A stretch of DNA of 13,639 nucleotides from Pseudomonadota bacterium (GTDB taxonomy: Bacteria > Myxococcota_A > Polyangia > Polyangiales > Polyangiaceae), in the NCBI GenBank assembly GCA_023431345.1, contig JAEYWK010000004.1, positions 1 to 13,639 on the forward strand, in the 5' to 3' direction. The notes below the pieces were generated by a model that was not told where the DNA came from, did not search any database, and saw only the letters and a list, made by a program, of their open reading frames with translations. The first letter of the stretch is position 1; every line of letters starts with the position of its first letter. Made by a program: the position numbers and the translations under genes. This document shows positions 6,878-13,580 of the stretch, piece by piece.

Positions 6878-7192
6878 GGCATGTCTCCTGCGGAGCGCCG
6901 GGCGAGGCCCGAGCGGGCTCGTCGAGGTGCGGCGCGACGACTACAGGCTAACGTTTGAGCACAATTTGATCTTGGAGGGCAGCCGCGGAGATTTGCAAAA
7001 TTCAGGCGCCGTCCATTTCGAGCGAATCGCGTATCCTGGAAAAATCCGCTCGATTCGTCATCGGCTCCTCGCCAATCGACGCATCCACCCCTTCCGAGCC
7101 GCGCGGTACGAGGGCGGGCACAACCGGGCGCTACGCCGAGCCGAGCGCGGCGCCGTCCGCGAAATTAGCCCCAATCAGCGCGAAGCCACGCT
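6878..7192 (-). promoter_or_regulatory. Intergenic region, probable promoter of the isomerase-ThuA-porin operon
   Basis: 315 bases between the PAS-AraC stop and the isomerase start, both on the minus strand. About 6940-7060 is less GC-rich than the surroundings, as expected for a promoter. It contains a near-palindrome around GATTTGCAAAATTC (about 6990-7003) and the inverted elements at 7019-7057. No convincing -35/-10 pair or sigma-54 box was found. A plus-strand open frame crosses it, but its third-position composition is weaker than that of the real genes. No small gene is supported. Confidence 0.4.
7019..7057. promoter_or_regulatory. Interleaved inverted repeats upstream of the sugar operon
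   Basis: CGAATCG (7023-7029) pairs with CGATTCG (7051-7057), and CGAGCG (7019-7024) pairs with CGCTCG (7047-7052). The two stems overlap, so only one can form at a time or they interleave. GCGAATCGC (7022-7030 region) is itself an odd palindrome. The spacing of about two to three helical turns between half-sites would suit an operator, possibly for the adjacent AraC-type regulator; this is inference only. Confidence 0.3.
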
Positions 7193-8137
7193 TCAGCTCG
7201 GCTTGAGCCGCAGCCCGAGGCGCTGCGTATTGGAAGAAATACGCATCCGTTCCTGCTCCACCAGCGCGCGCTCGGCCTCGAGCTCTTGGCTCTGCGCGTA
7301 CTTGGCTCGATATTGAGAGGGCGGCAGGCCGCGGTGCCGCACGAACTGATTGCTGAAGTGGCTCTGGTCGTAGAAGCCGGTCTGCAAGGAGATATCGGAG
7401 ATGGGCAGCTCGGTCGTCACTAGCAAGTGACAGGCTGCGTTCATGCGCACGTTCGTCAGGTAAGCACGCGGAGTGGTGTGGAACTTCTTGCGAAACTGGC
7501 GGTTGAACTGGCTGACGGACAACGACACCTTCGCCGCCAGCGCCGCCGTCGACAGCGGCTGCGCGTAGTCGTTGAGCATGATCTCGAGCACGGGCGCCCA
7601 CGACAAGAAGCGGGCGTTGTTCGTGTTCATCTTCTTGACGTCGCGCGTGATGCCGCACACGCCGATCGGTAGGCCCTTTCTGTCGAAAAGCGGCAGCTTT
7701 GTCGTGCAAAACCAGTCGATGGAACCGTCGGGATTTCGAACCAGCTCGACCTTGTCGATGATGGGCTCGCTGGTCCGGATGACCTCGCGATCGTCACGCA
7801 TGTAGTTCTCGGCCAAGTCGGCGGGGAAGAAGTCCGAGTCTTTGAAGCCGATCACCTCTTCCTCGCGCGTCGCGCGCAGCAGCTTCACGAAGCCTTGGTT
7901 CACCCGCACGAAGCGCCCTTCTCCGTCCTTCACGAAGAAGTACACATCCGACAAATGCTCGAACAGCACGTCGAAGCCCGCCGGAGTCTCGACGCGAGAC
8001 AGGAAATTGCGACTGAGCCGCCGCGGTTCCAAGCGGGTCACCGGCGAGATGCTCCGCTGGCGCGCACGGTTTTGCAAGCGGGGAGTCTGCTCGAAGTCAG
8101 CGGACGGCGGTTGGCGTGGGTTGGAAAAGTTACGCAT
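7193..8137 (-). CDS. PAS-AraC fusion transcriptional regulator
   Basis: 314 residues from the ATG at 8137; a GTG at 8191 would add 18 residues, and neither start has a clear ribosome-binding site. After about 50 unordered residues lies one PAS domain (about 54-168 from this start): DVYFFVKDGEGRFVRVNQGFV, then FKDSDFFPADLAENYMRDD and GVCGITRDVKK. A C-terminal AraC/XylS DNA-binding domain follows, with both helix-turn-helix units: LSTAALAAKVSLSVSQFNRQF and ISDISLQTGFYDQSHFSNQF, then the G-x-P-x-x-Y-R signature. A charged tail of about 35 residues extends beyond the domain. Most AraC proteins carry a cupin-like sugar pocket; here a PAS domain replaces it, so the inducer may be a small ligand, redox or other signal. 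It sits directly upstream of, and in line with, the sugar operon and divergent from the three-PAS kinase, so it may control either. No receiver domain is present. Confidence 0.9.
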   Translation of the reverse strand: MRNFSNPRQPPSADFEQTPRLQNRARQRSISPVTRLEPRRLSRNFLSRVETPAGFDVLFEHLSDVYFFVKDGEGRFVRVNQGFVKLLRATREEEVIGFKDSDFFPADLAENYMRDDREVIRTSEPIIDKVELVRNPDGSIDWFCTTKLPLFDRKGLPIGVCGITRDVKKMNTNNARFLSWAPVLEIMLNDYAQPLSTAALAAKVSLSVSQFNRQFRKKFHTTPRAYLTNVRMNAACHLLVTTELPISDISLQTGFYDQSHFSNQFVRHRGLPPSQYRAKYAQSQELEAERALVEQERMRISSNTQRLGLRLKPS

Positions 8138-8218
8138 GGGACGCTCGAGCGACACCTGCTTCTGTGGAGGAGCGGGCGCCCCCGTGATCACTTTTCTGAG
8201 GTTCAGCGGGCAGAAGGG

Positions 8219-8282
8219 GCGCCAGTGCGCGCGGACACACCCCCCCTGGCGCGCTACGCGCCGATTCGGCTGAAATCGGCGC
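8219..8282 (+). promoter_or_regulatory. Chain of mutually exclusive hairpins in the divergent promoter region/kinase leader
   Basis: Three stems share arms in series. Stem 1: GCGCCAG (8219-8225) with CTGGCGC (8246-8252). Stem 2: GGCGCG (8248-8253) with CGCGCC (8257-8262), 3-base loop. Stem 3: GCGCCGATT (8258-8266) with AATCGGCGC (8274-8282), 7-base loop, perfect over 9 pairs. Forming stem 2 disrupts both others. The layout resembles attenuator or switch leaders, ending 61 bases before the kinase start. No U-tract follows stem 3, so a rho-independent terminator is not shown; the dyads could equally be operators for the divergent regulator. Confidence 0.4.
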
Positions 8283-8343
8283 CCCGGCGCGAGTCGCGAA
8301 ATGCGGGGCAGTGCGGCGAACGGTCGGGTAGTAGTAAGGGGGC

Positions 8344-10701
8344 TTGGCCGAGCCAGTGACGCCTACCTCCCCTTCGCCCTTCGATATTTTCGAAGAAGGG
8401 GTGGCCCGTTTCGACCCGGACGCGCGCATCGTCTACGTCAATCCGGCGCTCGCGGCGCGCTTCCAGCGCCCCCTGCCGCAAATCTTGGGTCGCAGCCTGT
8501 GGGAGCTCTACCCCGAGGCTCTGGAAGATCAGCTGTCCGGAACACTGCGCCGCGTGCTGGAGACGGGCAGAGGGGAGCGCCTCGAGCACCATTTCCTGCC
8601 CTGGGGCGCGTGGTTCGACAGCCGGCTCTACGCCAACGCGGGCGGTGTGTACCTGATCTGCAGCGAGACCGCCGCGCCGAGGCCGCCCTCCGTTCCGGCG
8701 CGCCCGTCCGGCTCGGTCAGCCCCGACGAGTCCGAACGTCTGACTTCCTTGTTCGAGCAGTCACCAGCCGCCATCGGCGTGCTGCGCGCTCCGGATTGGG
8801 TCTGGGAGCTCTCGAATGCTCGCAACGACGAGCTCGCGGGGCGCGGGCCGCTGGTCGGCCGCAACGTGTTCGAGGCGATGCCGGAGCTGGTCTCCCAAGG
8901 GTTCGCCCACCTGCTCGACTTGATCTACCGCACGGGCGAGACCTTCGACGATTTCGAGGTGAAGCTCGCCATCAGCAGCGGCGACGGGCCTCGGGAAATC
9001 TGGCTGAACGGCACGTATCAGCCCCTTCGCAACGCGGAGGGCGACATCGACCGTATCGCGAGCTTCGTCCACGACGTCACCGAGAAGGTGAAGGCGAGGC
9101 AGCGTATCGAAGCGCTCGCGGAGGAGCTCAAGGAGAGCGAAGCTCGCGCGCGCCGCCTACAAGACTCGGGGGTGATCGGCGTCGTATTCTGGATGCGCGA
9201 CGGTCGCATCGTCGACGCCAACGACGCCTTCCTGTCCATGCTGGGCTACACGCGCGAGGAGCTCCAGCGCGGCGAGCTGTCGTGGCGCGACATGACCCCG
9301 CCCGAATACCTCGAGCTCGACGAGCGCGCCTTCCGTGAGATGGAGTCGCGCGGCATCGGCACTCCCTTCGAGAAGGCCTACATCGCCAAAGACGGCCGCC
9401 GTGTCCCGATCCTGATCGGCATCGCGCCCTGGGAAGGCTCGACCGACAGCGGCGTGGCCTGGATCGTCGACATCAGCGCGCGGCGCGAGGCCGAGGCCGA
9501 GCGCGATAGCCTGCTCGAGAGAGAGCGAGAGGCGCGGGCCCAGGCCGAGCAGGCCAACCGCAGCAAAGACGAGTTCTTGGCCATGGTGTCGCACGAGCTG
9601 CGGACCCCGCTCAACGCCATGCTCGGCTGGGCGCGCATGCTCAGCGGGGGGACGCTCGACAGCGCGCGCCAGAAGCGCGGGCTCGAGGTGATCGAGCGCA
9701 ACGCCATCGCCCAAGCGCAGCTGATCGAGGACCTGCTGGACGTCTCGCGTATCGTGCACGGCAAGCTGCGCATCGAGGTCGGCAGCGTGGACTTCCGCGC
9801 CGTCGTCGACGCCGCCATCGACAGCGTGCGCCCCACCCTCGACGGTAAAGGCCTGCAGCTGAGCGCGGTGCTCGAGCAAGACTTGGCGCCCATCATCGGC
9901 GATGCCCACCGCCTGCAGCAGGTGGTTTGGAACCTGCTCTCCAACGCCGCCAAGTTCACGCCGAAGGGCGGGCAGATTCAGGTGCAGCTGCGCCGTGTCG
10001 GCGAGATCGTCGAGCTCGTGGTCGCCGACAGCGGGCGCGGCATCCCCGAGAGCGCGCTGCCGTTCGTGTTCGAGCGCTTCCGGCAAGCCGACGCCTCGAT
10101 CACGCGCTCCTTCGGCGGGCTCGGGCTTGGGCTCAGCATCGCCAAGCACCTCGTCGAGCTGCACGGCGGCAGCATCACGGCCGAGAGCGCCGGCGAGGGC
10201 GCGGGGTCGTGCTTCACCTTGGTGCTCGGCAACGCGCCGCAGCCGGCGGAGACGGTTCGCCCGCTGCCGCTGACGCTGCCGCGCGGCGCCGCGAACGAGC
10301 TGCCGCAAGAGCTGTCCGGTCTGCGCATCTTGGTCGTGGACGACGAGCCCGATGCGCGCGAGCTGGCGTCGACGATACTGAGCCAGGGCGGCGCTACGGT
10401 GCTGCCCGCGAGCTCCGCCGCGCACGCGCTGCGCCTGCTCGACGAACAGCCCGTCGACGTCATCTTGTCCGACATCGGGATGCCGGAGCTAGACGGCTAC
10501 GAGCTGATCCGGCGGGTGCGCCTGCTGCCCACGGCCGCCGGACGCATCCCCGCCGCCGCGCTGACCGCGTTCGCGCGCACTGACGAGCGCCGCCAAGCGA
10601 TGCTCGCCGGGTTTCAGCTGCACATCAGTAAGCCCGTCGAGCCGACGGAGCTCACCGCGGCCGTCGCCTGCCTGGCGCGCATCGGCCGCGTCAGCCACTG
10701 A
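8344..10701 (+). CDS. Soluble hybrid sensor histidine kinase, PAS-PAS-PAS-HisKA-HATPase-REC
   Basis: 785 residues without membrane segments or signal peptide. Three PAS-type sensor domains lie at about 12-108, 131-246 and 268-380; the second ends IASFVHDVTEKVKARQ and the third has VVFWMRDGRIVDANDAFLSM. A coiled segment (about 380-405) leads to HisKA with phospho-accepting His417 in the motif MVSHELRTPLN. The HATPase domain shows WNLLSNAAKFTP (Asn534), ADSGRGIP (Asp562), FERFRQAD and GGLGLGLSIAKHLVE. A receiver (about 660-780) has Asp666/Asp667, phosphoacceptor Asp710 in SDIGMPELDGYE, and Lys763. It lacks an output domain and would pass phosphate on or use its receiver as a self-modulator. The TTG at 8344 lies only one base after AAGGGGG (8336-8342), which is too close; the GTG at 8356 is 13 bases from it, which is rather far, so the start is uncertain by four codons. 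It converges on the PLP-enzyme gene. Confidence 0.93.
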   Translation: MAEPVTPTSPSPFDIFEEGVARFDPDARIVYVNPALAARFQRPLPQILGRSLWELYPEALEDQLSGTLRRVLETGRGERLEHHFLPWGAWFDSRLYANAGGVYLICSETAAPRPPSVPARPSGSVSPDESERLTSLFEQSPAAIGVLRAPDWVWELSNARNDELAGRGPLVGRNVFEAMPELVSQGFAHLLDLIYRTGETFDDFEVKLAISSGDGPREIWLNGTYQPLRNAEGDIDRIASFVHDVTEKVKARQRIEALAEELKESEARARRLQDSGVIGVVFWMRDGRIVDANDAFLSMLGYTREELQRGELSWRDMTPPEYLELDERAFREMESRGIGTPFEKAYIAKDGRRVPILIGIAPWEGSTDSGVAWIVDISARREAEAERDSLLEREREARAQAEQANRSKDEFLAMVSHELRTPLNAMLGWARMLSGGTLDSARQKRGLEVIERNAIAQAQLIEDLLDVSRIVHGKLRIEVGSVDFRAVVDAAIDSVRPTLDGKGLQLSAVLEQDLAPIIGDAHRLQQVVWNLLSNAAKFTPKGGQIQVQLRRVGEIVELVVADSGRGIPESALPFVFERFRQADASITRSFGGLGLGLSIAKHLVELHGGSITAESAGEGAGSCFTLVLGNAPQPAETVRPLPLTLPRGAANELPQELSGLRILVVDDEPDARELASTILSQGGATVLPASSAAHALRLLDEQPVDVILSDIGMPELDGYELIRRVRLLPTAAGRIPAAALTAFARTDERRQAMLAGFQLHISKPVEPTELTAAVACLARIGRVSH

Positions 10702-10713
10702 GCGCGCCGCTCA
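10699..10713. terminator. Palindrome joining the two convergent stop codons
   Basis: TGAGCG-CGC-CGCTCA is a perfect 6-bp inverted repeat with a 3-base centre. Its left end is the TGA of the kinase and its right end, read on the minus strand, is the TGA of the PLP enzyme. Only 9 bases separate the genes, so if transcription stops here it must be by this element or by a factor-dependent route. No U-tract is present on either side, so the terminator role is tentative. Confidence 0.3.
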
Positions 10714-11946
10714 CTCGGCGGCGTTCGGCCGAGCCAGGCCCAGGCGCTCGGATTCCAGCGCGAGCCAGCCCATGAGCGTGTCGATGTCCTCGGGGGTGTT
10801 GTGCAGGGTGATCGTGAAGCGCGCCCCGGCGTTGCCGCGCGGCACGATCGGGAACATGGCCGCGCACACGCAAGCGCCGCGCGCGCGCAGCGAGTTCACC
10901 AAGCTGAAGCAGTTCTTGGTCGACCCGCCGCGCAGGAAGAACACGGGGTTGAGCGACTCGACACCCAACGGCACGTTGTACTTGTGCGCCAGGTCGACCG
11001 TGAGCTGCAGCCGGCGCATCAGCTCCGCCTGGAGCTCGCCGAGCTGCGGCGACAGGTGGATGCGCGCCGAGGCGACCGCGGCCCCGAGCAAGGGGGGCTG
11101 TAGCGCGCCCGAGAAGACCATCGGCCCCCCGCTGCGGCGCACCAGGTTGGCTTGCTCGCGCGTCGGAAAGATCATCGCGCCGCCGCCCGCGCCGAACGCC
11201 TTGTTCAGCGAGAGCGCGACGATGACGCGGCTGCGATCGGCGATCTTCTCGAGGGCGAAGCCGCGCCCGTTGCGGCCCGTCCAAGTCGTCGAGTGAGCGT
11301 CGTCGATGTACAGGTGGAGCGCCGGATACTTCTCCATCAGCGCCATCAGCTCATCGAGCGGCGCGAAGTCGCCGCGCATCGAGTACAGCCCGTCGAGCAG
11401 GTACCACACCTTTTCGTGCTGACTCGAGAGCACCTTGAGCTGGTCCTCGATCACGTTGAGGTCGCTGTGGGGAACGGGAATCACGGGCAAGCCGCGCAGC
11501 AGCGACGCCGCCGTGTGCACGCTGGCGTGCGCCATCATGTCGATCAGCGCCGCGTCGCGTGGCCCGACGACCACCGGCAGCGCCGAGATGTGGCCGAGGC
11601 TGGTCGACGCCGCGATCACGGGAAAGCCGCCCGTGATCTGAGAGAGCGACGCCTCGAGCTCTTGATACAGCGGGTTTTGCAGCATCGCGCGCGGGAACGG
11701 GAACTGCGTACCGAAGCGCGTGAGCGCGTCGATGGCGCCTTGCTTCAGCTCCTCGCGCAGCTCGAGCGCCAAGTAGCTGCAGGAGCCGAAATTCAAGAGC
11801 GGCGCGCCGCTCAGGTGGACGTAGCGCCCCTCGTAGACGACGTCGTCCGCCGTCTGCATCAGCGCGCCGGACTGCTCCGCCGCCCCCATCTCACGATCCA
11901 TGGCCCGAACGAGGTGGACCGGTGCAAAAGACAAGCCTTGCGACAT
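10711..11946 (-). CDS. Alpha-oxoamine synthase-family PLP enzyme (AONS/KBL/CqsA-like)
   Basis: 411 residues, no signal peptide. The fold-type I PLP enzyme signature is clear: His140 (MMAHAS) expected to stack on the cofactor ring, LLDGLYSMRGDFAPLDEL at 183-200, the Asp-Asp-Ala-His motif at 215-218 followed by GRNGRG, and the Schiff-base Lys249 in LSLNKAFGAGGGAM. These match the alpha-oxoamine synthases, which condense an amino acid with an acyl thioester and release CO2 (8-amino-7-oxononanoate synthase, 2-amino-3-ketobutyrate ligase, serine palmitoyltransferase, CqsA). The usual GSR segment before the small-domain helix is replaced by FPFPRAMLQNPLYQELE; a comparable LQN occurs in the CAI-1 synthase CqsA as I recall it. 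No other bio genes are nearby, which argues against a biotin role. GAGGAAGGA 7 bases upstream fixes the start. The natural substrates are unknown; a signal molecule or lipid precursor is possible. Confidence 0.87.
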   Translation of the reverse strand: MSQGLSFAPVHLVRAMDREMGAAEQSGALMQTADDVVYEGRYVHLSGAPLLNFGSCSYLALELREELKQGAIDALTRFGTQFPFPRAMLQNPLYQELEASLSQITGGFPVIAASTSLGHISALPVVVGPRDAALIDMMAHASVHTAASLLRGLPVIPVPHSDLNVIEDQLKVLSSQHEKVWYLLDGLYSMRGDFAPLDELMALMEKYPALHLYIDDAHSTTWTGRNGRGFALEKIADRSRVIVALSLNKAFGAGGGAMIFPTREQANLVRRSGGPMVFSGALQPPLLGAAVASARIHLSPQLGELQAELMRRLQLTVDLAHKYNVPLGVESLNPVFFLRGGSTKNCFSLVNSLRARGACVCAAMFPIVPRGNAGARFTITLHNTPEDIDTLMGWLALESERLGLARPNAAE

Positions 11947-12149
11947 CTAGAGTTCCTTCCTCACAGCGAAGCGACCGCTTTGTGCGTCGCATAAGCCACT
12001 AACCCTCAAAGGTTATCCAAAGCGCGCAAAAAGCGGCGAGCTTCGCGAGATTTGCGGCGCAACGCGCGCCTGGAAACGTTCAGAAAACGATCACGACGCA
12101 CGCCCGAATTTCAACCTCCATGGTTATCGGATTCGAAGTGTGTGAGTGA

Positions 12150-12177
12150 GCGCACACGCGTGTGTGTGTACGTGCGC
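12150..12177. repeat. 28-nt perfect purine/pyrimidine alternating tract
   Basis: Every step from 12150 to 12177 alternates purine and pyrimidine, mostly CG, CA and TG steps. It contains the 12-bp perfect palindrome CACACGCGTGTG (12153-12164), and its ends GCGCAC (12150-12155) and GTGCGC (12172-12177) are inverted repeats. Sequences of this type can adopt left-handed Z-DNA or extrude a hairpin under negative supercoiling. It is about 205 bases upstream of the PLP-enzyme start. A regulatory role is inference. Confidence 0.6.
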
Positions 12178-12221
12178 CAGAACAGCATCGAAACGGCCGC
12201 GCTCACGCGCCGGCACGCATG

Positions 12222-12246
12222 CTCAATCGTCCAAGAGACGATCGAG
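12222..12246 (-). terminator. Stem-loop downstream of the propeller lipoprotein gene
   Basis: On the minus strand CTCGATCGTC (12246-12237) pairs with GACGATTGAG (12231-12222) around a 5-base loop: ten pairs including one G-U. It begins 47 bases after the TGA of the lipoprotein gene. No U-tract follows, so it may be a factor-dependent end, a transcript-stabilising stem or chance. Confidence 0.33.
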
Positions 12247-12293
12247 GCAGATTGCTACTGCGGGGGCGTGTGTGGGATCGCGACGACGAGAGC

Positions 12294-13484
12294 TCACTTC
12301 AAGTGAGTGATCGTAGCCAAGAACGGCGGCTCAAACACGTCCTCCTGGAGGGCGTCGTTGAGGATGGTCAAGCGATGCTGCTGGTTCGAAAGCGTGAGGA
12401 GGGCGGCGCCCTTCTTCGAGCCGCAGGCAGGCGGCGCGAACGCGAGCGACGAAGGGAAGTTGAACAGGTGCGGGTCATCGCCGACCACCTCTCGCTCGCC
12501 GCTCTTCGGATCGATGCGAATCACCCGCAGCTGCAGCGCATCGGCCGCGTACAAATAGCGATCTTTGCTGTCGAAGGGGTTCGTCGTCAACCCCAGCAGC
12601 TCCTCGACCTGCACGCCCGCCGGCTTCGGCGAAACGACGCGAATGTCGGCCGCGCGCTGCCAAGGCTTACGCTGATCTTTCAGCACCTTCAGCGGCACCG
12701 AGTAGACGGCCCCCGAGCACGAGCCGGTGAAGTAGAGCGTATCTTTGATCTGCGCCATCGACGTGATGCCAGGCACCGTCGACGCCGTGAACAGGAACGG
12801 TAAGCCGCCGACCGTCACTTGCGGCATCGTGTCGCAGTAGTACATCTGCGGGATCGCGTCCTCCGGCTCGAAGGTCTTGGGCACGATGCCGGGCTCGATG
12901 CTGCCGTTCTGGTTCGCGATCCAGATGCTGCCGAGCACGGCGTCGTTCACCAAGTAACGTCCATCGTCGAGCTGCAGCGCGTCCTCGGCGAAGCCGATCA
13001 GCGCGCCGGTGAACGGGATCGAGCGCGTGAGCTGCGCCGTGAACGTGCCTTTGTGGTTCTTGAACCGGTACTCGTAGATGGTCGGGTTCGCGGGAACGAA
13101 TGGCTTGGGGCTCGGGAAGCCGCCAGCGTCGAGCACAGCCAAGCGGTCGCCTTTGACCGACTTGAGCATGAACGGCAACACGAAGCCGTTGGGCGGCGCG
13201 GGGAGCTCGCCGATCAGCGCGTGCGTCTCGCGCGAGTAAGCCAGCACGCGCGCCTCGAAGGGAGAGCCGATGAACAACGTGTCTTCGCTGGCGGCGATGC
13301 CTGCCGGATAGGGAGGCTCGTCGATGGGCATGAGCTCGCTGCTCACACCCAGGCGCGTGGTCTGCGTGGTGAGCGCCGCGCTAGCTTCTCCGACCCGCTC
13401 GGTTGACTGATCGGCCGAGCTGCAGCCGATAAGTGCCACCATCAGCACGGGCACCATCCCAACGAGATGTTTCATCTGACGCAT
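12294..13484 (-). CDS. Beta-propeller-like (NHL/SMP-30 type) lipoprotein
   Basis: 396 residues. The N-terminus MRQMKHLVGMVPVLMVALIGC is a lipoprotein signal peptide with lipobox LIGC and Cys21, followed by a short Ser/Thr-rich spacer. The rest is all-beta in appearance, with repeated units of about 45-60 residues such as PAGIAASEDTLFIGSPFEARVLAYSRET, MAQIKDTLYFTGSCSGAVYSVPL and DRYLYAADALQLRVIRIDPKSGE. These resemble NHL, gluconolactonase/SMP-30 or quinoprotein-like propeller blades. Several Cys residues in the mature part could form disulfides. No metal site or catalytic set could be assigned, so a binding or scaffold role is as likely as an enzyme. AGAAGGAG 8 bases before the ATG at 13484 supports this start over Met4. 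It lies upstream of the PLP-enzyme gene on the same strand but 347 bases away, so probably a separate unit. Confidence 0.82.
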   Translation of the reverse strand: MRQMKHLVGMVPVLMVALIGCSSADQSTERVGEASAALTTQTTRLGVSSELMPIDEPPYPAGIAASEDTLFIGSPFEARVLAYSRETHALIGELPAPPNGFVLPFMLKSVKGDRLAVLDAGGFPSPKPFVPANPTIYEYRFKNHKGTFTAQLTRSIPFTGALIGFAEDALQLDDGRYLVNDAVLGSIWIANQNGSIEPGIVPKTFEPEDAIPQMYYCDTMPQVTVGGLPFLFTASTVPGITSMAQIKDTLYFTGSCSGAVYSVPLKVLKDQRKPWQRAADIRVVSPKPAGVQVEELLGLTTNPFDSKDRYLYAADALQLRVIRIDPKSGEREVVGDDPHLFNFPSSLAFAPPACGSKKGAALLTLSNQQHRLTILNDALQEDVFEPPFLATITHLK

Positions 13485-13492
13485 CGCGCGAA

Positions 13493-13500
13493 CTCCTTCT
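13493..13500 (-). promoter_or_regulatory. Ribosome-binding site fixing the propeller lipoprotein start
   Basis: AGAAGGAG on the minus strand, 8 bases before the ATG at 13484. The next in-frame ATG (13475) would be 17 bases away, too far. Confidence 0.6.
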
Positions 13501-13526
13501 AGTGAATTAACTTCTCAGGATTACAC

Positions 13527-13580
13527 CTCGATCGAGTGGCCGCACAAGGCAATTCCACATGTAGTCAACTATGACAGTTG
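13527..13580 (-). promoter_or_regulatory. Dyads in the upstream region of the propeller lipoprotein
   Basis: CTCGATCGAG (13527-13536) is a perfect 10-bp palindrome, and CAACT-ATGAC-AGTTG (13566-13580) is a 5-bp inverted repeat with a 5-base centre. On the minus strand the second overlaps a TTGACT hexamer that could serve as a -35 box, but no matching -10 box was found. The patch is AT-richer than its surroundings, as expected of a promoter. Operator roles are inferred. Confidence 0.3.

Larger units (their letters stand above)
11947..12293 (-). promoter_or_regulatory. Intergenic region upstream of the oxoamine synthase
   Basis: 347 bases between the start of the PLP-enzyme gene and the stop of the propeller lipoprotein gene, both on the minus strand. 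It holds the ribosome-binding site (11954-11962), the dyads GCGAC/GTCGC (11971-11975, 11986-11990) and TAACC/GGTTA (12000-12004, 12011-12015), a repeated GGTTATC (12011 and 12122), the alternating tract at 12150-12177 and a stem-loop at 12222-12246. No good sigma-70 hexamer pair was found. The plus-strand frame at 12052-12306 has no ribosome-binding site and unbiased codons and is not supported as a gene. Confidence 0.4.

Noticed and set aside
6768..7316. Plus-strand frame (182 codons) crossing the 315-base gap before the sugar operon
   Set aside because: It overlaps both flanking genes in antisense, lacks a ribosome-binding site, and its third positions in the gap are less GC-biased than in the real genes.
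9157..10425. Minus-strand open frame (422 codons) opposite the three-PAS kinase
   Set aside because: The sense strand encodes unbroken HisKA, HATPase and receiver motifs; the antisense frame shows none.
10711..11946. Assignment of the PLP enzyme as BioF (biotin synthesis)
   Set aside because: The GSR segment typical of BioF is replaced, and no bioA, bioB, bioC or bioD gene is nearby; only the superfamily is supported.
12052..12306. Small plus-strand frame (84 codons) in the synthase upstream region
   Set aside because: No ribosome-binding site, it runs through the alternating tract, and the product has no signal peptide or domain.
13540..13570. Possible sigma-54 promoter upstream of the propeller lipoprotein
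   Set aside because: The GG and GC dinucleotides are 11 rather than 10 bases apart and flanking consensus bases are missing.
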